From Amycolatopsis acididurans (GTDB lineage Bacteria; Actinomycetota; Actinomycetes; Mycobacteriales; Pseudonocardiaceae), in assembly GCF_012328925.1 (NCBI RefSeq), contig NZ_JAAXLS010000001.1, positions 558,001 to 622,000 on the forward strand: DNA of 64,000 nucleotides. The letters run 5' to 3'. Below the pieces are notes generated by a model, which had not been told where the DNA came from, made no database searches, and was given only the letters and a program-made list of their open reading frames with translations. The position numbers and the translations under genes are program-made. Of the stretch, positions 8,753-16,946 are shown one piece after another; within the stretch, counting starts at the first letter, position 1, and the number at the start of each line of letters is the position of its first letter.

Positions 8753-9772
8753 GTGAAAGCAGCGGTGGTGCCCGAACTCGGCGCCAAACTGGAGATCCGC
8801 GAGCTGCCGGTGCCCGAGCCCGGTCCTGGCCAGGTCCTGGTGCGCATGGAGGCCAGCGGCATCTGCCACACCGACATCCACGCCGCACACGGGGACTGGC
8901 CGGTCAAACCGCGGCCGCCGTTCGTCCCGGGTCACGAGGGCGTCGGTATCGTCGAAAAGCTGGGCCCCGGCAGCGGACTGCACGCCGTGGGGGAGCGGGT
9001 CGCGATCGCGTGGCTGGCCTCGGCCTGCGGCCACTGCGCGTACTGCGTGTCCGGCTGGGAGACGTTGTGCGAAGCGCAGCGCAACAGCGGCTACTCCGTC
9101 GACGGTGCCTACGCCGAGTACGCCGTCGCCGACGACCGCTACGTCGTCACCGTTCCGGACGGGGTGCCCGCGGTCGAGGCGGCACCGTTGACCTGCGCCG
9201 GCGTCACCACGTTCAAGGCGATCAAGGTGTCGCGGCTGGCGCCGGGCGAAACGGCCGCGGTGTTCGGCATCGGCGGCCTCGGCCACCTCGCCCTGCAGTA
9301 CGCCCGTCTCGCGGGGGCCAAGGTGATCGCGGTGGACGTCGAGGACGAAAAGCTCGATCTGGCACTGGAACTCGGTGCCGACGAGGTCGTCAACGCGCGA
9401 CGGTACGACCCGGCCGAGGTCGTGCACCGGCACGGCGGCGCCGACGTGTCGGTCGCGCTCGCCGCGTCCGCGCAGTCGTTCGACCAGGCCTACGGCGCGC
9501 TGCGGCGCGGCGGCAGGCTGGTGTGCGTCGCGCTGCCCGCGGACGGGCACATCGAGCTGCCGATCTTCGACACGGTGCTCGGCGGCAAGTCGGTCATCGG
9601 GTCGATCGTGGGCACCCGCCAGGATCTCGCGGACGTGTTCGCACTGCACGCACGGGGGCGCACGAGGGTCATCCTCGAAACGCGCGTGCTCGACGAAGTG
9701 AACGAGTGCTTCGACGAGGTGCTCGCCGGCCGGGTTCCTGCCCGCCTGGTGTTCGGGTTCGGCAGGCCCTGA
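8753..9772 (+). CDS. Zinc-dependent alcohol dehydrogenase, AdhP/AdhA type
   Basis: Protein of 339 residues, the usual size for bacterial AdhP. Catalytic zinc: Cys38 (GICHTD), His61-Glu62 (GHEGVG), Cys148. Structural zinc: Cys92, 95, 98, 106. Rossmann motif GIGGLGHLA is at 172-180. It likely interconverts ethanol or other primary alcohols and aldehydes with NADH and could regenerate NAD under low oxygen. The start is GTG 8753 with GAGGGAG upstream. It lies inside the flavodoxin operon and is distinct from the first alcohol dehydrogenase (35 kDa versus a slightly longer, differently spaced protein). Confidence 0.93.
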   Translation: MKAAVVPELGAKLEIRELPVPEPGPGQVLVRMEASGICHTDIHAAHGDWPVKPRPPFVPGHEGVGIVEKLGPGSGLHAVGERVAIAWLASACGHCAYCVSGWETLCEAQRNSGYSVDGAYAEYAVADDRYVVTVPDGVPAVEAAPLTCAGVTTFKAIKVSRLAPGETAAVFGIGGLGHLALQYARLAGAKVIAVDVEDEKLDLALELGADEVVNARRYDPAEVVHRHGGADVSVALAASAQSFDQAYGALRRGGRLVCVALPADGHIELPIFDTVLGGKSVIGSIVGTRQDLADVFALHARGRTRVILETRVLDEVNECFDEVLAGRVPARLVFGFGRP

Positions 9773-9793
9773 GACGAAAGGAGATGGTCGATC

Positions 9794-10072
9794 ATGACCG
9801 ACAAACCTCCCGAGACCGACCTCGACCCACGTGCGCAGGCGGTCGAACGGTTGAAGAAGAAGCGTGAATACTTCCAGCACCTCGCCATTTACGTGCTGAC
9901 CAACGGGTTCCTGGTGCTGATCTGGTGGCTGGTCGGGGGCGGCGGGTTCTTCTGGCCGATCTTCCCGATCGGCGCCTGGGGCATCGGGCTGCTGATGCAC
10001 ACCTGGGACGTCTTCGCCCCTTCGCACCTGTCCGAGGAACGGATTCGCCGGGAGATGCGGCGACAATCGTGA
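9794..10072 (+). CDS. 2TM-domain small membrane protein
   Basis: Protein of 92 residues matching the 2TM domain layout: a cytoplasmic basic helix RLKKKREYFQHLA, two membrane helices (IYVLTNGFLVLIWWLVGGG and FFWPIFPIGAWGIGLLMHTW) and a charged tail EERIRREMRR. The family is common in stress and two-component contexts, with no known activity. ATG 9794 follows AAAGGAG. The stop overlaps the GTG of the next gene (GTGA). Confidence 0.85.
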   Translation: MTDKPPETDLDPRAQAVERLKKKREYFQHLAIYVLTNGFLVLIWWLVGGGGFFWPIFPIGAWGIGLLMHTWDVFAPSHLSEERIRREMRRQS

Positions 10073-11817
10073 CGACGCGCGACCGGACCCTGCTCGAGGG
10101 CGTCCGGCAGGAAGTCCGCGGCCTGCGTGAGGTACTCGACAGCGCGGAAGACCTGTGGTCGGCACGGATCGGCGAGGTGGACGAACAGCACGCCGACAAC
10201 GCGGTCAACCTCGTGCACCGGTGGGCGTTGCGGCAGTACGACCTGGGCGGCCTGTGGGCCCGCCTCGCCACCCTCGGCCTGTCCTCGCTCGGCCGCCGCG
10301 AGGCGCCCGTGCGGGCCGGCCTCGAGGCGATCGAACGGGCGGCAGGAGCGCTCGCGGGGAACCCGGCGGCTCGTGACGCGTTCGCGTACGCCGGGTTCGT
10401 GCCCGGACCGGACCCGGTGCGGTACAACGCGAGCGCGCTGCTCGGTCCCGAGCCGTACGGGCGTGCGGTGCGGATCATGGTCACCCTGCCGTCCGAAGCG
10501 GCGACCGATCCCGCTGTGGTGCGGGCACTGGCCGCACGGGGGATGGATCTCGCGCGGATCGACTGTGCCCACGACGATCCCGGGGCGTGGGCGCGGATGG
10601 CCGAGAACGTCCGCCGCGCGAACCCCGCCTGCCGCATCGTCATGGATCTCGCGGGGCCGGACCCGCGTACCGGCCCGCTGGCGGGCGGGCCGCGCGTGGT
10701 GAAGGTGCGCCCGCACCGCGACGCGGCCGGTCACGTCATCGCGCCCGCGGAATGCACCCTGACCGCGGACGAAAGCCCTGTGCCACCGGCGATTCCGGTG
10801 CCGGGGGACTGGCTGGCCCGCCGCCGCGCCGGTGAGGTCATCGAGTTACGCGACGGCCGGGACGCACGCCGTGAGCTCGTGATCACCGCGGCCGGCGCGG
10901 GAAAAGCCCTGGTGTCGCTGGAAAAGACCGCCTACCTCACGACGGGCACGATTCTGCGCGTGCCGGGGGAGGTCCCGGTGCCCGTCGGCTCGCTGCCCGC
11001 CGTGGAGCAGTTCCTGCGGCTGCGCCGCGACGATCTGCTGCTGCTGACCCGCGACCGCGTGCCGGCGCCGGTGCCACCGCGGGGCACGGCACGCATCGGC
11101 TGCACTGTGCCGGAGGTGCTGGCGCATGTGCGGGCCGGCGACACGGTACGGCTGGACGCGGGCCGGATCAGCGGCGTGGTGGAGGACGCCGGCGTCGGCC
11201 GGATCGCGGTGCGGATCACCGCGACGGGATCCGGTGGCGGCACACTGCGCGCCGGCAACGACATCCACCTGCCCGACACACCGATCCCGGTGCGGGCACC
11301 GACCGCCACCGACCTCGAGCACCTCGCGTTCGCGCAGGAGCACGCCGATCTGGTCGCACTGTCCTTCGTGCACGGCCCGGAGGACGTGGACGAGCTGCAC
11401 GCCGCGCTGGAGCGGCTGATGGACCGGCGGCTCGGCGTGCTCGTCCAGATCGGGACGGCACAGGCGTGCGAGCGGCTGGCGGGGATCCTGCTGGCCGCGA
11501 TGCGGCGGCCGGTCACCGGTGTGCTGGTCGACAGCGGCGGCCTCGCGGTCGAATGCGGGGACGAGCGGCTGGCCGAGGCGCAGGAGGAGATCCTGTGGCT
11601 GGCCGGAGCGGCGCAGCTGCCGATGATCTGGGCACGGCAGGCGCTCGGCCCCGCACCCCCGCGGGCCGAGTGCGTGCTGCTGGACGAAGGTCCGCACGTC
11701 GTCGAGGCGCTGGACACGCTCGACGGCATCCTCCGCCGGATGGCCGATCGCCGCGGCAGGAAGAACGCACTCTTGCGCAGACTGCGATCCTGGCAGGCCG
11801 GCCAACCGGGTCCGTGA
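10069..11817 (+). CDS. Degenerate pyruvate-kinase-like protein (long form)
   Basis: Protein of 582 residues. An N-terminal helical region (1-120) precedes a long-form pyruvate kinase barrel: VTLPSEAA at 138-145, RIDCAHDDPGAW at 163-174, and MDLAGPDPRTG at 192-202. Catalytic positions are altered. The AKIE motif is VQIG (459-462), the metal-binding ARGDL is DSGGL (488-492) and the ATQ motif is ARQ (522-524). Loss of the Lys, Glu and Asp that hold Mg and PEP argues against normal pyruvate kinase activity. It may be a regulatory pseudoenzyme or have a new substrate (inference). GTG 10069 overlaps the 2TM gene. Last gene of the flavodoxin operon. Confidence 0.82.
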   Translation: MTTRDRTLLEGVRQEVRGLREVLDSAEDLWSARIGEVDEQHADNAVNLVHRWALRQYDLGGLWARLATLGLSSLGRREAPVRAGLEAIERAAGALAGNPAARDAFAYAGFVPGPDPVRYNASALLGPEPYGRAVRIMVTLPSEAATDPAVVRALAARGMDLARIDCAHDDPGAWARMAENVRRANPACRIVMDLAGPDPRTGPLAGGPRVVKVRPHRDAAGHVIAPAECTLTADESPVPPAIPVPGDWLARRRAGEVIELRDGRDARRELVITAAGAGKALVSLEKTAYLTTGTILRVPGEVPVPVGSLPAVEQFLRLRRDDLLLLTRDRVPAPVPPRGTARIGCTVPEVLAHVRAGDTVRLDAGRISGVVEDAGVGRIAVRITATGSGGGTLRAGNDIHLPDTPIPVRAPTATDLEHLAFAQEHADLVALSFVHGPEDVDELHAALERLMDRRLGVLVQIGTAQACERLAGILLAAMRRPVTGVLVDSGGLAVECGDERLAEAQEEILWLAGAAQLPMIWARQALGPAPPRAECVLLDEGPHVVEALDTLDGILRRMADRRGRKNALLRRLRSWQAGQPGP

Positions 11818-11832
11818 CCAGGACGCGTGTCC

Positions 11833-12435
11833 TCATTCGCCGGGATGTTCGGCTCGGGACGCGGCGGCACGCAGTGTCGCGTTCTGCACGGCGGCGACGA
11901 ACGGTGACACGACGGTCCAGTAGGCGCGGAACTTCACGCGGCTGGCGGTGTCGGTCGTGCTCACGCGGATGTCGTAGGTCAGCAGCGACCGCGTGTCACC
12001 GTAGGGCGTGACGGACAGCGAGAACACGATTTTGCCGTACCCCGGCTCGGAAAACGACGCGAACTCCTCCGGTGCGATCCGCCGCCATTCCACGACCGGT
12101 TTCCAGAACCGGCCACCGACGCCGGCGGCGATCTCCACGCCGGGGTGCTCACCGAGAATGACCCAGTCGGATCCGGCCGACATATCGTCGAAGGTGAGCC
12201 GGGGTGGCACGCGCGGCGTCTTGTCATGCCGGTTGTGCCAGCGTTCCGCGAGTCCGCGCACCCGGAAGGCGGCACCGACGATCCCACCGCCCACTTCCGT
12301 GAAGTCGAGTGCCCGCACCGCGCGATAGGCCCGCTCGGGGGCCGCTTCCACGATCAGGTGCCGGGTCTGCATGACGTCGTAGCGCGGCGCGTAGGTGTCG
12401 GCGAGCAACGTGCGAGCCGTTTCCGTGGTGCTCAT
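11833..12435 (-). CDS. SRPBCC/START-fold hypothetical protein
   Basis: Protein of 200 residues, not assignable to a named family with certainty. The pattern of an early strand (RYDVMQTRHLIVEAAPERAYRAVRAL), an alternating beta-rich middle (WKPVVEWRRIAPEEFASF, KIVFSLSVTPYGDTRSLLTYDIRV) and a C-terminal helix (FRAYWTVVSPFVAAVQNATLRAA) fits SRPBCC (polyketide cyclase/START) ligand-binding proteins. The start at 12435 is supported by GGAAAGGAG. Divergent from a universal stress protein with two DosR-like boxes between. No ligand can be proposed. Confidence 0.7.
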   Translation of the reverse strand: MSTTETARTLLADTYAPRYDVMQTRHLIVEAAPERAYRAVRALDFTEVGGGIVGAAFRVRGLAERWHNRHDKTPRVPPRLTFDDMSAGSDWVILGEHPGVEIAAGVGGRFWKPVVEWRRIAPEEFASFSEPGYGKIVFSLSVTPYGDTRSLLTYDIRVSTTDTASRVKFRAYWTVVSPFVAAVQNATLRAAASRAEHPGE

Positions 12436-12490
12436 CCCGCAACTCCTTTCCACGAGTGATCAGACCGTCCCGCGGGTGCCGCCGCCGGTG

Positions 12491-12537
12491 GAAGGGCAGA
12501 AAGTCCCGTGAGGACGTGCGGGGGAGAAAGTCCTCTG
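12491..12537. promoter_or_regulatory. Two DosR-box-like palindromes, divergent SRPBCC / USP
   Basis: Cores GGGCAGAAAGTCCC (12494-12507) and GGGGAGAAAGTCCT (12521-12534) share an identical AGAAAGTCC right half and are 27 bp apart. The first lies 58 bp from the SRPBCC start, the second 89 bp before the USP start. The AAAGTCCCG half-site is identical to the mycobacterial DosR half-site WWAGTCCCS. Confidence 0.6.
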
Positions 12538-12623
12538 CTTTCGGGACGAACGCCCGCCGTGGCCGGTGCCGCCGCGGCTTAACTTCGAAACATGTCAACC
12601 CGGTCGCGGAAGTGAGGTCTCCG

Positions 12624-13526
12624 ATGCCCGCCAACAACCAGGGTCCGATCGTCGTCGGAATCGACGGCTCGGACAACGCTCTGCACGCCGCGCGGTGGGC
12701 GGCGGCCGAGGCCGCGCAGCGGCACCGCGAACTGCGTCTGGTGCACGCCATGGACGACGTGAGCCTGAGCTATCCGAGGCCCCTGCCGCTGTCCGACGAC
12801 ATGTCGGGCATCCTGCGGATGCGTGGGCAGCGTCTGCTGCGTACGGCGCGCGACGCGGTCCGCGACGTCGATCCGACGCTGACCACGCATCTCGAACTCA
12901 GCCACCGCGGCGCCGCGCCGACCCTGATCGAGGAGTCGGAGACGGCCGGCCTGCTCGTGCTGGGCACGTGGGGGCTGCGCCCGACGGGCCGGATGCTCGC
13001 GGGCTCGATCTCGATCGCGCTGGCCGCGCACGCGAAATGCCCGGTCGCGCTGATCCGCGGGCACGTCGCCGAGGACGAGCCGCCGACCGAGGGGCCGGTC
13101 GTACTCGGCGTGGACGCCGGGCCGTCCAGCGAGGAGGCGATCGCGTTCGCGTTCGAGGAAGCGTCCTGGCGTGGCGTCCCGCTCGTCGCGGTGCACGCCT
13201 GGGACGACCGTTTCCTCGCCGCGGTGTTCGAGGAGACGCGGCACGAACTGCACTGGCCCGCGGTGGAGGACCACGAGCGGGAGCTGCTGGCTCAGCGGCT
13301 GGCCGGCTGGCAGGAGAAGTACCCCGACGTGCGCGTCGATCGCGTCGTGCGGCGAGGCCGCGCGGCCGAGCAACTGCTCGACCTTGCCGACCACGCGCAG
13401 CTGATCGTCGTCGGCAGCCGCGGCCGGGGCGGATTCAGCGGGCTGCTGCTCGGCTCGACGAGCCAGGCGATCATGTCCTATGCGTTGTGCCCGGTGCTGG
13501 TCGCACGGCACCACGGCGGAGAGTGA
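12624..13526 (+). CDS. Tandem universal stress protein (two UspA domains), paralogue 2
   Basis: Protein of 300 residues with two UspA domains (about 8-150 and 160-296) and intact nucleotide motifs GTWGLRPTGRMLAGS and GSRGRGGFSGLLLGS. The second domain contains a longer insert (AVFEETRHELHWPAVEDHE) than the paralogue at 5.6 kb. ATG 12624 gives the family-typical start GPIVVGIDGSDNA; longer in-frame starts run into the promoter boxes. A CBS-BON gene follows after 7 bp, repeating the USP/CBS pairing seen at 5.0-6.4 kb in reverse order. Probably binds ATP and restrains growth in stasis (by analogy with Rv2623). Confidence 0.93.
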   Translation: MPANNQGPIVVGIDGSDNALHAARWAAAEAAQRHRELRLVHAMDDVSLSYPRPLPLSDDMSGILRMRGQRLLRTARDAVRDVDPTLTTHLELSHRGAAPTLIEESETAGLLVLGTWGLRPTGRMLAGSISIALAAHAKCPVALIRGHVAEDEPPTEGPVVLGVDAGPSSEEAIAFAFEEASWRGVPLVAVHAWDDRFLAAVFEETRHELHWPAVEDHERELLAQRLAGWQEKYPDVRVDRVVRRGRAAEQLLDLADHAQLIVVGSRGRGGFSGLLLGSTSQAIMSYALCPVLVARHHGGE

Positions 13527-13533
13527 GGAAGAC

Positions 13534-14130
13534 ATGCGGGCGCAAGACGTCATGAGCAGGCCGGTGGTCACCGTGACCCCGCAGACGCGTGCCAAGCGCG
13601 CCGCCGAACTGCTGGCCGCCAACGGGTTCACCGCCCTTCCCGTGGTGGACGACGACGACCGGCTGATCGGCATCGTGACCGAGGCCGATCTGATCGGCGA
13701 CCGGTTTCCGCACGATCCGCGCTATCAGGGTCCGGACACCGCGAGGGCGGGCGAGCTGGTCGGCGACGTGATGAGCACGCCGGCCACGAGCATGAGTCCC
13801 GGTGCGGACCTGGTGCTGGTGTGCCGGGCGTTGCTGGACGCCAAGATCCGCGCTATGCCGATTGTGGACGGTTCCAGGGTGGTCGGCATCATCACCCGTG
13901 GCGACATCGTGCGGACCTTCGCGCGGGAGGACTCCGAGATCGCCGCGGACGTGCAGCATCACCTGTCCATTTACGGCGGCCCCGACCGCTGGCAGGTCGA
14001 GGTGCACGACGGGGTGGTGCGGATCGTGGATCAGTACGACAGCGAGACCGACCGGCATGTGGCGAAGGTGCTGGCGGAAAGCGTTCCCGGAGTGGTCAGC
14101 GCGACCGCCACCGCCTACCGGGAGGAGTGA
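13534..14130 (+). CDS. CBS-pair plus BON-like domain protein (paralogue 3)
   Basis: Protein of 198 residues: CBS pair at about 5-58 and 72-128 (VMSRPVVTVTP, LPVVDDDDRLIGIVTEADLI, VMSTPATSMSP, MPIVDGSRVVGIITRGDIV). A BON-like tail follows (VEVHDGVVRIVDQYDSETDRHVAKVL) with SVPGVVSA. Same length and architecture as paralogue 2. Start 13534 follows GTGAGGAAG. It ends in a strong hairpin. Likely a nucleotide-responsive partner of the adjacent universal stress protein. Confidence 0.87.
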   Translation: MRAQDVMSRPVVTVTPQTRAKRAAELLAANGFTALPVVDDDDRLIGIVTEADLIGDRFPHDPRYQGPDTARAGELVGDVMSTPATSMSPGADLVLVCRALLDAKIRAMPIVDGSRVVGIITRGDIVRTFAREDSEIAADVQHHLSIYGGPDRWQVEVHDGVVRIVDQYDSETDRHVAKVLAESVPGVVSATATAYREE

Positions 14131-14147
14131 GCGCGGTACCAGAACGA

Positions 14148-14174
14148 AGCGCCGGTCCACTGTGGACCGGCGCT
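14148..14174. terminator. Bidirectional terminator hairpin
   Basis: Inverted repeat AGCGCCGGTCCA (14148-14159) / TGGACCGGCGCT (14163-14174) with a 3-base loop, between the convergent CBS-BON and small hypothetical genes. Confidence 0.75.
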
Positions 14175-14192
14175 CTCCGTGTTCGCGAAACG

Positions 14193-14450
14193 TCAGGCGG
14201 TGTCGCGGTCGAAGCCCGCGGCCGCGAGCATCTCGGCGAGTTCCGTGATGGGGATGCCCTGGCCCTTGTGCCGCTGAACCGGCACGACCGGCTTCGGGCG
14301 CTGCTCCGGCGGCAGGGATTCGGCTGGGTCCAGGCCGAGCATGTCCAGCAGCTCGCGCAGATCATCGGCGTCGTGCGCGGCACCCGCGATCGCACGGATC
14401 GCTTTGGCCCGCCGTTCGGGTTCCGTCATGTCCGGTTGATCGATGCTCAT
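14193..14450 (-). CDS. Small hypothetical protein
   Basis: Protein of 85 residues, not recognised. It is rich in charged residues: an N-terminal helix (EPERRAKAIRAIAGAAHDADDLRELLDMLGLDP), a basic/proline linker (PPEQRPKPVVPVQRHKGQ) and a final helix (PITELAEMLAAAGFD). No membrane segment or signal peptide. Start uncertain: ATG 14450 or an internal ATG 21 bp later, neither with a good ribosome-binding site. It is divergent from a short Acg-like gene with two DosR-like sites between, so it may belong to the same regulon. Confidence 0.6.
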   Translation of the reverse strand: MSIDQPDMTEPERRAKAIRAIAGAAHDADDLRELLDMLGLDPAESLPPEQRPKPVVPVQRHKGQGIPITELAEMLAAAGFDRDTA

Positions 14451-14483
14451 AGGGATATCGTGGCAGCCACCGGCCTGCGGCAA

Positions 14484-14560
14484 CGGCGGGAAAAAGTCCT
14501 CGCCCGCAGGGTACAAGCGCCCTGCGACAGTGCCCTGCCCGCGGTGACCAAAGGCTCTGG
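14484..14560. promoter_or_regulatory. Two weaker DosR-box-like sites and an inverted repeat
   Basis: Sites CGGGAAAAAGTCCT (14487-14500) and GTGACCAAAGGCTC (14544-14557) lie 36 bp from the hypothetical gene start and 35 bp before the short Acg-like gene. The second resembles the site before the P-type ATPase at 41.8 kb (GTGACCAAAGACCT). Between them is a 7-bp inverted repeat CGCAGGG/CCCTGCG (14505-14526, 8-base spacer). Confidence 0.45.
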
Positions 14561-14592
14561 TCCGCACCGTCCGGGACACGCAGGGTGGGGAC

Positions 14593-15198
14593 GTGGAAGC
14601 CCCTTCGTCCCCGGAAAAGCTGGACATCGCGCTGCGGGCGGTCGAACGGCTGCCGCTGCCCGCCGGTGACTGGCGCTTCGACATTCATCCGTGGCGGGTG
14701 CGGGTTCTGGCAGGGCAGGACGCGCGCGAGACACGTGTCGCCGCGGGCGCGGCGATCTTCGTTCTGGCCCTGATGCTGCGGGCCCAGGGCTGCGCGGTCC
14801 GCACCGAATTGCTGCCCGAGCCCGGCGCACCGGACCTGCTGGCCGTCATCCGCTTCGCGGGGCGCCGCTTGCCGATGCCCGGCGACGCCCGGCTCGCGGC
14901 CGCCGTCGCCACACCGGGCCTGTCGCGCCCGTTGACCGGCGGCGCTCGCCGGGCGCTCCGGCACGCCGCCGCCGTCGAGGGCGTGCGCCTGCGGTTCACC
15001 GACGCCACCCGCGCCGTCCTGTTCACGCGCCGTGACGACCGGTTCGCCCAGCTCACCGCCGGGCTCGCCGCCGGGCGGGTGCTGCTCACCGCAGCCGCGC
15101 TGGGCGCGCGGCTGCGCTGGGACGGTGGGCCGCCGTCCGGCACGCGTGCCCAGGCCGTTCTCGCCGTCGAACCGGCGAGGGTGGAAGTCCCGTCGTGA
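14593..15198 (+). CDS. Short, degenerate Acg-family nitroreductase paralogue
   Basis: Protein of 201 residues that aligns by eye with the first and last thirds of the Acg-type proteins at 6.8 and 36.1 kb: LDIALRAVERLP, WRFDIHPWRVRVL, the GAAIFVLALMLRAQG helix, and a C-terminal RVLLTAAALGARL. It lacks the middle lid segment and the N-Q-P-W flavin motif (reads IHPW), so FMN binding is doubtful. Family members are near 330 residues. Start GTG 14593 with GGTGGGG upstream; GTG overlap (GTGA) couples it to the SulP transporter. Likely a structural remnant or pseudoenzyme; function unknown. Confidence 0.65.
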   Translation: MEAPSSPEKLDIALRAVERLPLPAGDWRFDIHPWRVRVLAGQDARETRVAAGAAIFVLALMLRAQGCAVRTELLPEPGAPDLLAVIRFAGRRLPMPGDARLAAAVATPGLSRPLTGGARRALRHAAAVEGVRLRFTDATRAVLFTRRDDRFAQLTAGLAAGRVLLTAAALGARLRWDGGPPSGTRAQAVLAVEPARVEVPS

Positions 15199-16928
15199 GC
15201 TGGACACGGTTGCTGCCGGGGCTCGCGCAGTACCGCGGGTACCGGCGGGAGTGGCTGCGGGGCGACCTACTGGCCGGCGTCACGGTCGCGGCTTACCTGA
15301 TCCCGCAGGTCATGGCCTACGCGAAGATCGCGGGCCTGCCTCCGGCGACCGGCCTCTACACCACGATCGGGCCGCTGGCGGTGTACGCGGTGCTGGGCTC
15401 CTCGCGCCAGGTGTCGGTCGGCCCGGAATCGACCACGGCGCTGCTGACCGCGACGGCGCTCGCCCCGCTGGCGGCGGGGGACCCCGGTCGCTACGCCGTG
15501 CTCGCCACGGCACTGGCTCTCGTCGTGGGCGTGCTGTGCCTGGCGGGCGGGTTCGTGCGGCTGGGGGTGCTCGCGGACCTGCTGTCCAAGCCCGTGCTCG
15601 TCGGGTACCTGGCGGGGATCGCCGTGATCATGATCGTGAGCCAGCTCGGCACGCTCACCGGCGTGCCGGTGCGCGGCGACGGGTTGATCGCCGAGGTGTC
15701 GTGGTGGGTGACGCATCTCGGTCTCGTGCACTGGCCGACGCTCGTGCTCGGCGTGAGCGTGCTCGTCTTCCTGCTGGTGCTCAGCCGTCTGGCGCGCGGG
15801 CTGCCGGTGCCGCTGCTGGGCATGCTGCTCGCCGCGGGTGTCGTGGCCGCGTTCGGGCTGGAAAAGAACGGCATCGAGGTGGTGGGCGACATCCCGGCCC
15901 GGCTGCCCGCACCCGCCTGGCCGGGGGTCACCGTGCACGAGGTGTCCTCGCTGCTGCTGCCCGCGGTGGGCATTTCGATCGTGGCGTTCTCCGACATCGT
16001 GCTCACCGCCAGGGCCTTCGCGGCGCGCCAGGGCGAGCGGGTCGACGCCGACCAGGAGCTGCGGGCACTGGGCGCGACGAACCTCGTCGCCGGGCTGCTG
16101 CGGGGTTTCCCGGTCAGCTGCAGCGGCAGCCGTACCGTGATCGGCGCCGCGCTGGGCAGCCGCACCCAGCTGTACTCACTGGCGACGCTGGTGACCGTCG
16201 TGGTCGCGGTGTTCGCCGCGGGGCCGGTACTGGCGGCGTTCCCGCTGGCGGCGCTGGCCGCGGTGGTGGTGTACGCGGCACTGCGGCTGATCGACATCGG
16301 CGAGTTCCGCCGGATCGCGGCGTTTCGCACGAGCGAACTCGTGCTCGCGCTGGCCACCACCGCGAGCGTGCTGCTGCTCGGTGTGCTCTACGGCGTACTG
16401 GCCGCGATCGGACTGTCCATTCTGGACTTGATGCGGCGGGTGGCGCGGCCGCACGCCGCCGTGCTCGGCTACGCCCGCGGTGTTCCCGGAATGCACGACG
16501 TGGGTGACTACGACCATGTGGCGGTCGTACCGGGCCTGGTCGTGTTCCGCTACGACGCGCCGCTGTGCTTCGCCAACGCCGACGACTTCCACCGCAGGGC
16601 GCTCGCGGCCCTTTCCGGTGACACGGAATGGTTCCTGCTCAACGCGGAGGCGAACATCGAGGTCGACGTGACCGGGCTCGACGCGCTCGAGAAACTGCGC
16701 ACGGAACTGGCCGGGCGGGACATCGTGTTCGCGATGGCGCGGGTCAAACGGGAACTGGCCGACCTGCTCGCCGCCGACGGCCTGCTGGCCAAGATCGGTG
16801 AGAAGCACATCTATCCGACGCTGCCCGCGGCCGTGGTGGCCTATCTGCGGTACTACCGCGAACAGCACGGGCGGCTGCCGGCGGGAACCACCCTGCCGGA
16901 ACTGCCGCCCAATCCGATGGCCTCCTAG
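15195..16928 (+). CDS. SulP family anion transporter with STAS domain
   Basis: Protein of 577 residues, an inner-membrane anion/proton or anion/sodium carrier (sulfate, bicarbonate or a dicarboxylate). The SulP signature lies at the N-terminus (AGVTVAAYLIPQVMAYAKIAGLPP) with about 12 hydrophobic segments to residue 415. A C-terminal STAS domain follows (about 440-555; VVFRYDAPLCFANADDF, FLLNAEANIEVDVTGLDALEKL). M. tuberculosis Rv1739c, a SulP protein, lies next to the DosR genes Rv1733c-Rv1738, families also found here. The start GTG overlaps the upstream stop. Substrate not determinable from sequence. Confidence 0.92.
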   Translation: MSWTRLLPGLAQYRGYRREWLRGDLLAGVTVAAYLIPQVMAYAKIAGLPPATGLYTTIGPLAVYAVLGSSRQVSVGPESTTALLTATALAPLAAGDPGRYAVLATALALVVGVLCLAGGFVRLGVLADLLSKPVLVGYLAGIAVIMIVSQLGTLTGVPVRGDGLIAEVSWWVTHLGLVHWPTLVLGVSVLVFLLVLSRLARGLPVPLLGMLLAAGVVAAFGLEKNGIEVVGDIPARLPAPAWPGVTVHEVSSLLLPAVGISIVAFSDIVLTARAFAARQGERVDADQELRALGATNLVAGLLRGFPVSCSGSRTVIGAALGSRTQLYSLATLVTVVVAVFAAGPVLAAFPLAALAAVVVYAALRLIDIGEFRRIAAFRTSELVLALATTASVLLLGVLYGVLAAIGLSILDLMRRVARPHAAVLGYARGVPGMHDVGDYDHVAVVPGLVVFRYDAPLCFANADDFHRRALAALSGDTEWFLLNAEANIEVDVTGLDALEKLRTELAGRDIVFAMARVKRELADLLAADGLLAKIGEKHIYPTLPAAVVAYLRYYREQHGRLPAGTTLPELPPNPMAS

Positions 16929-16946
16929 CGCGTTCACGGACCTGGT

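Noticed and set aside
8702-10165. 487-codon minus-strand open frame opposite the alcohol dehydrogenase
   Set aside because: Antisense to a well-supported enzyme; no ribosome-binding site and no recognisable domain.
11820-11833. Palindrome AGGACGCGTGTCCT with the same 4-base spacing as the DosR-like boxes
   Set aside because: It lies at the convergent 3' ends of two genes, not upstream of any start, and lacks the outer G/C of the box. It may contribute to a weak hairpin.
15032-16507. 491-codon plus-strand frame overlapping SulP
   Set aside because: Arg/Gly-rich shadow in another frame of the SulP gene, with no membrane pattern.
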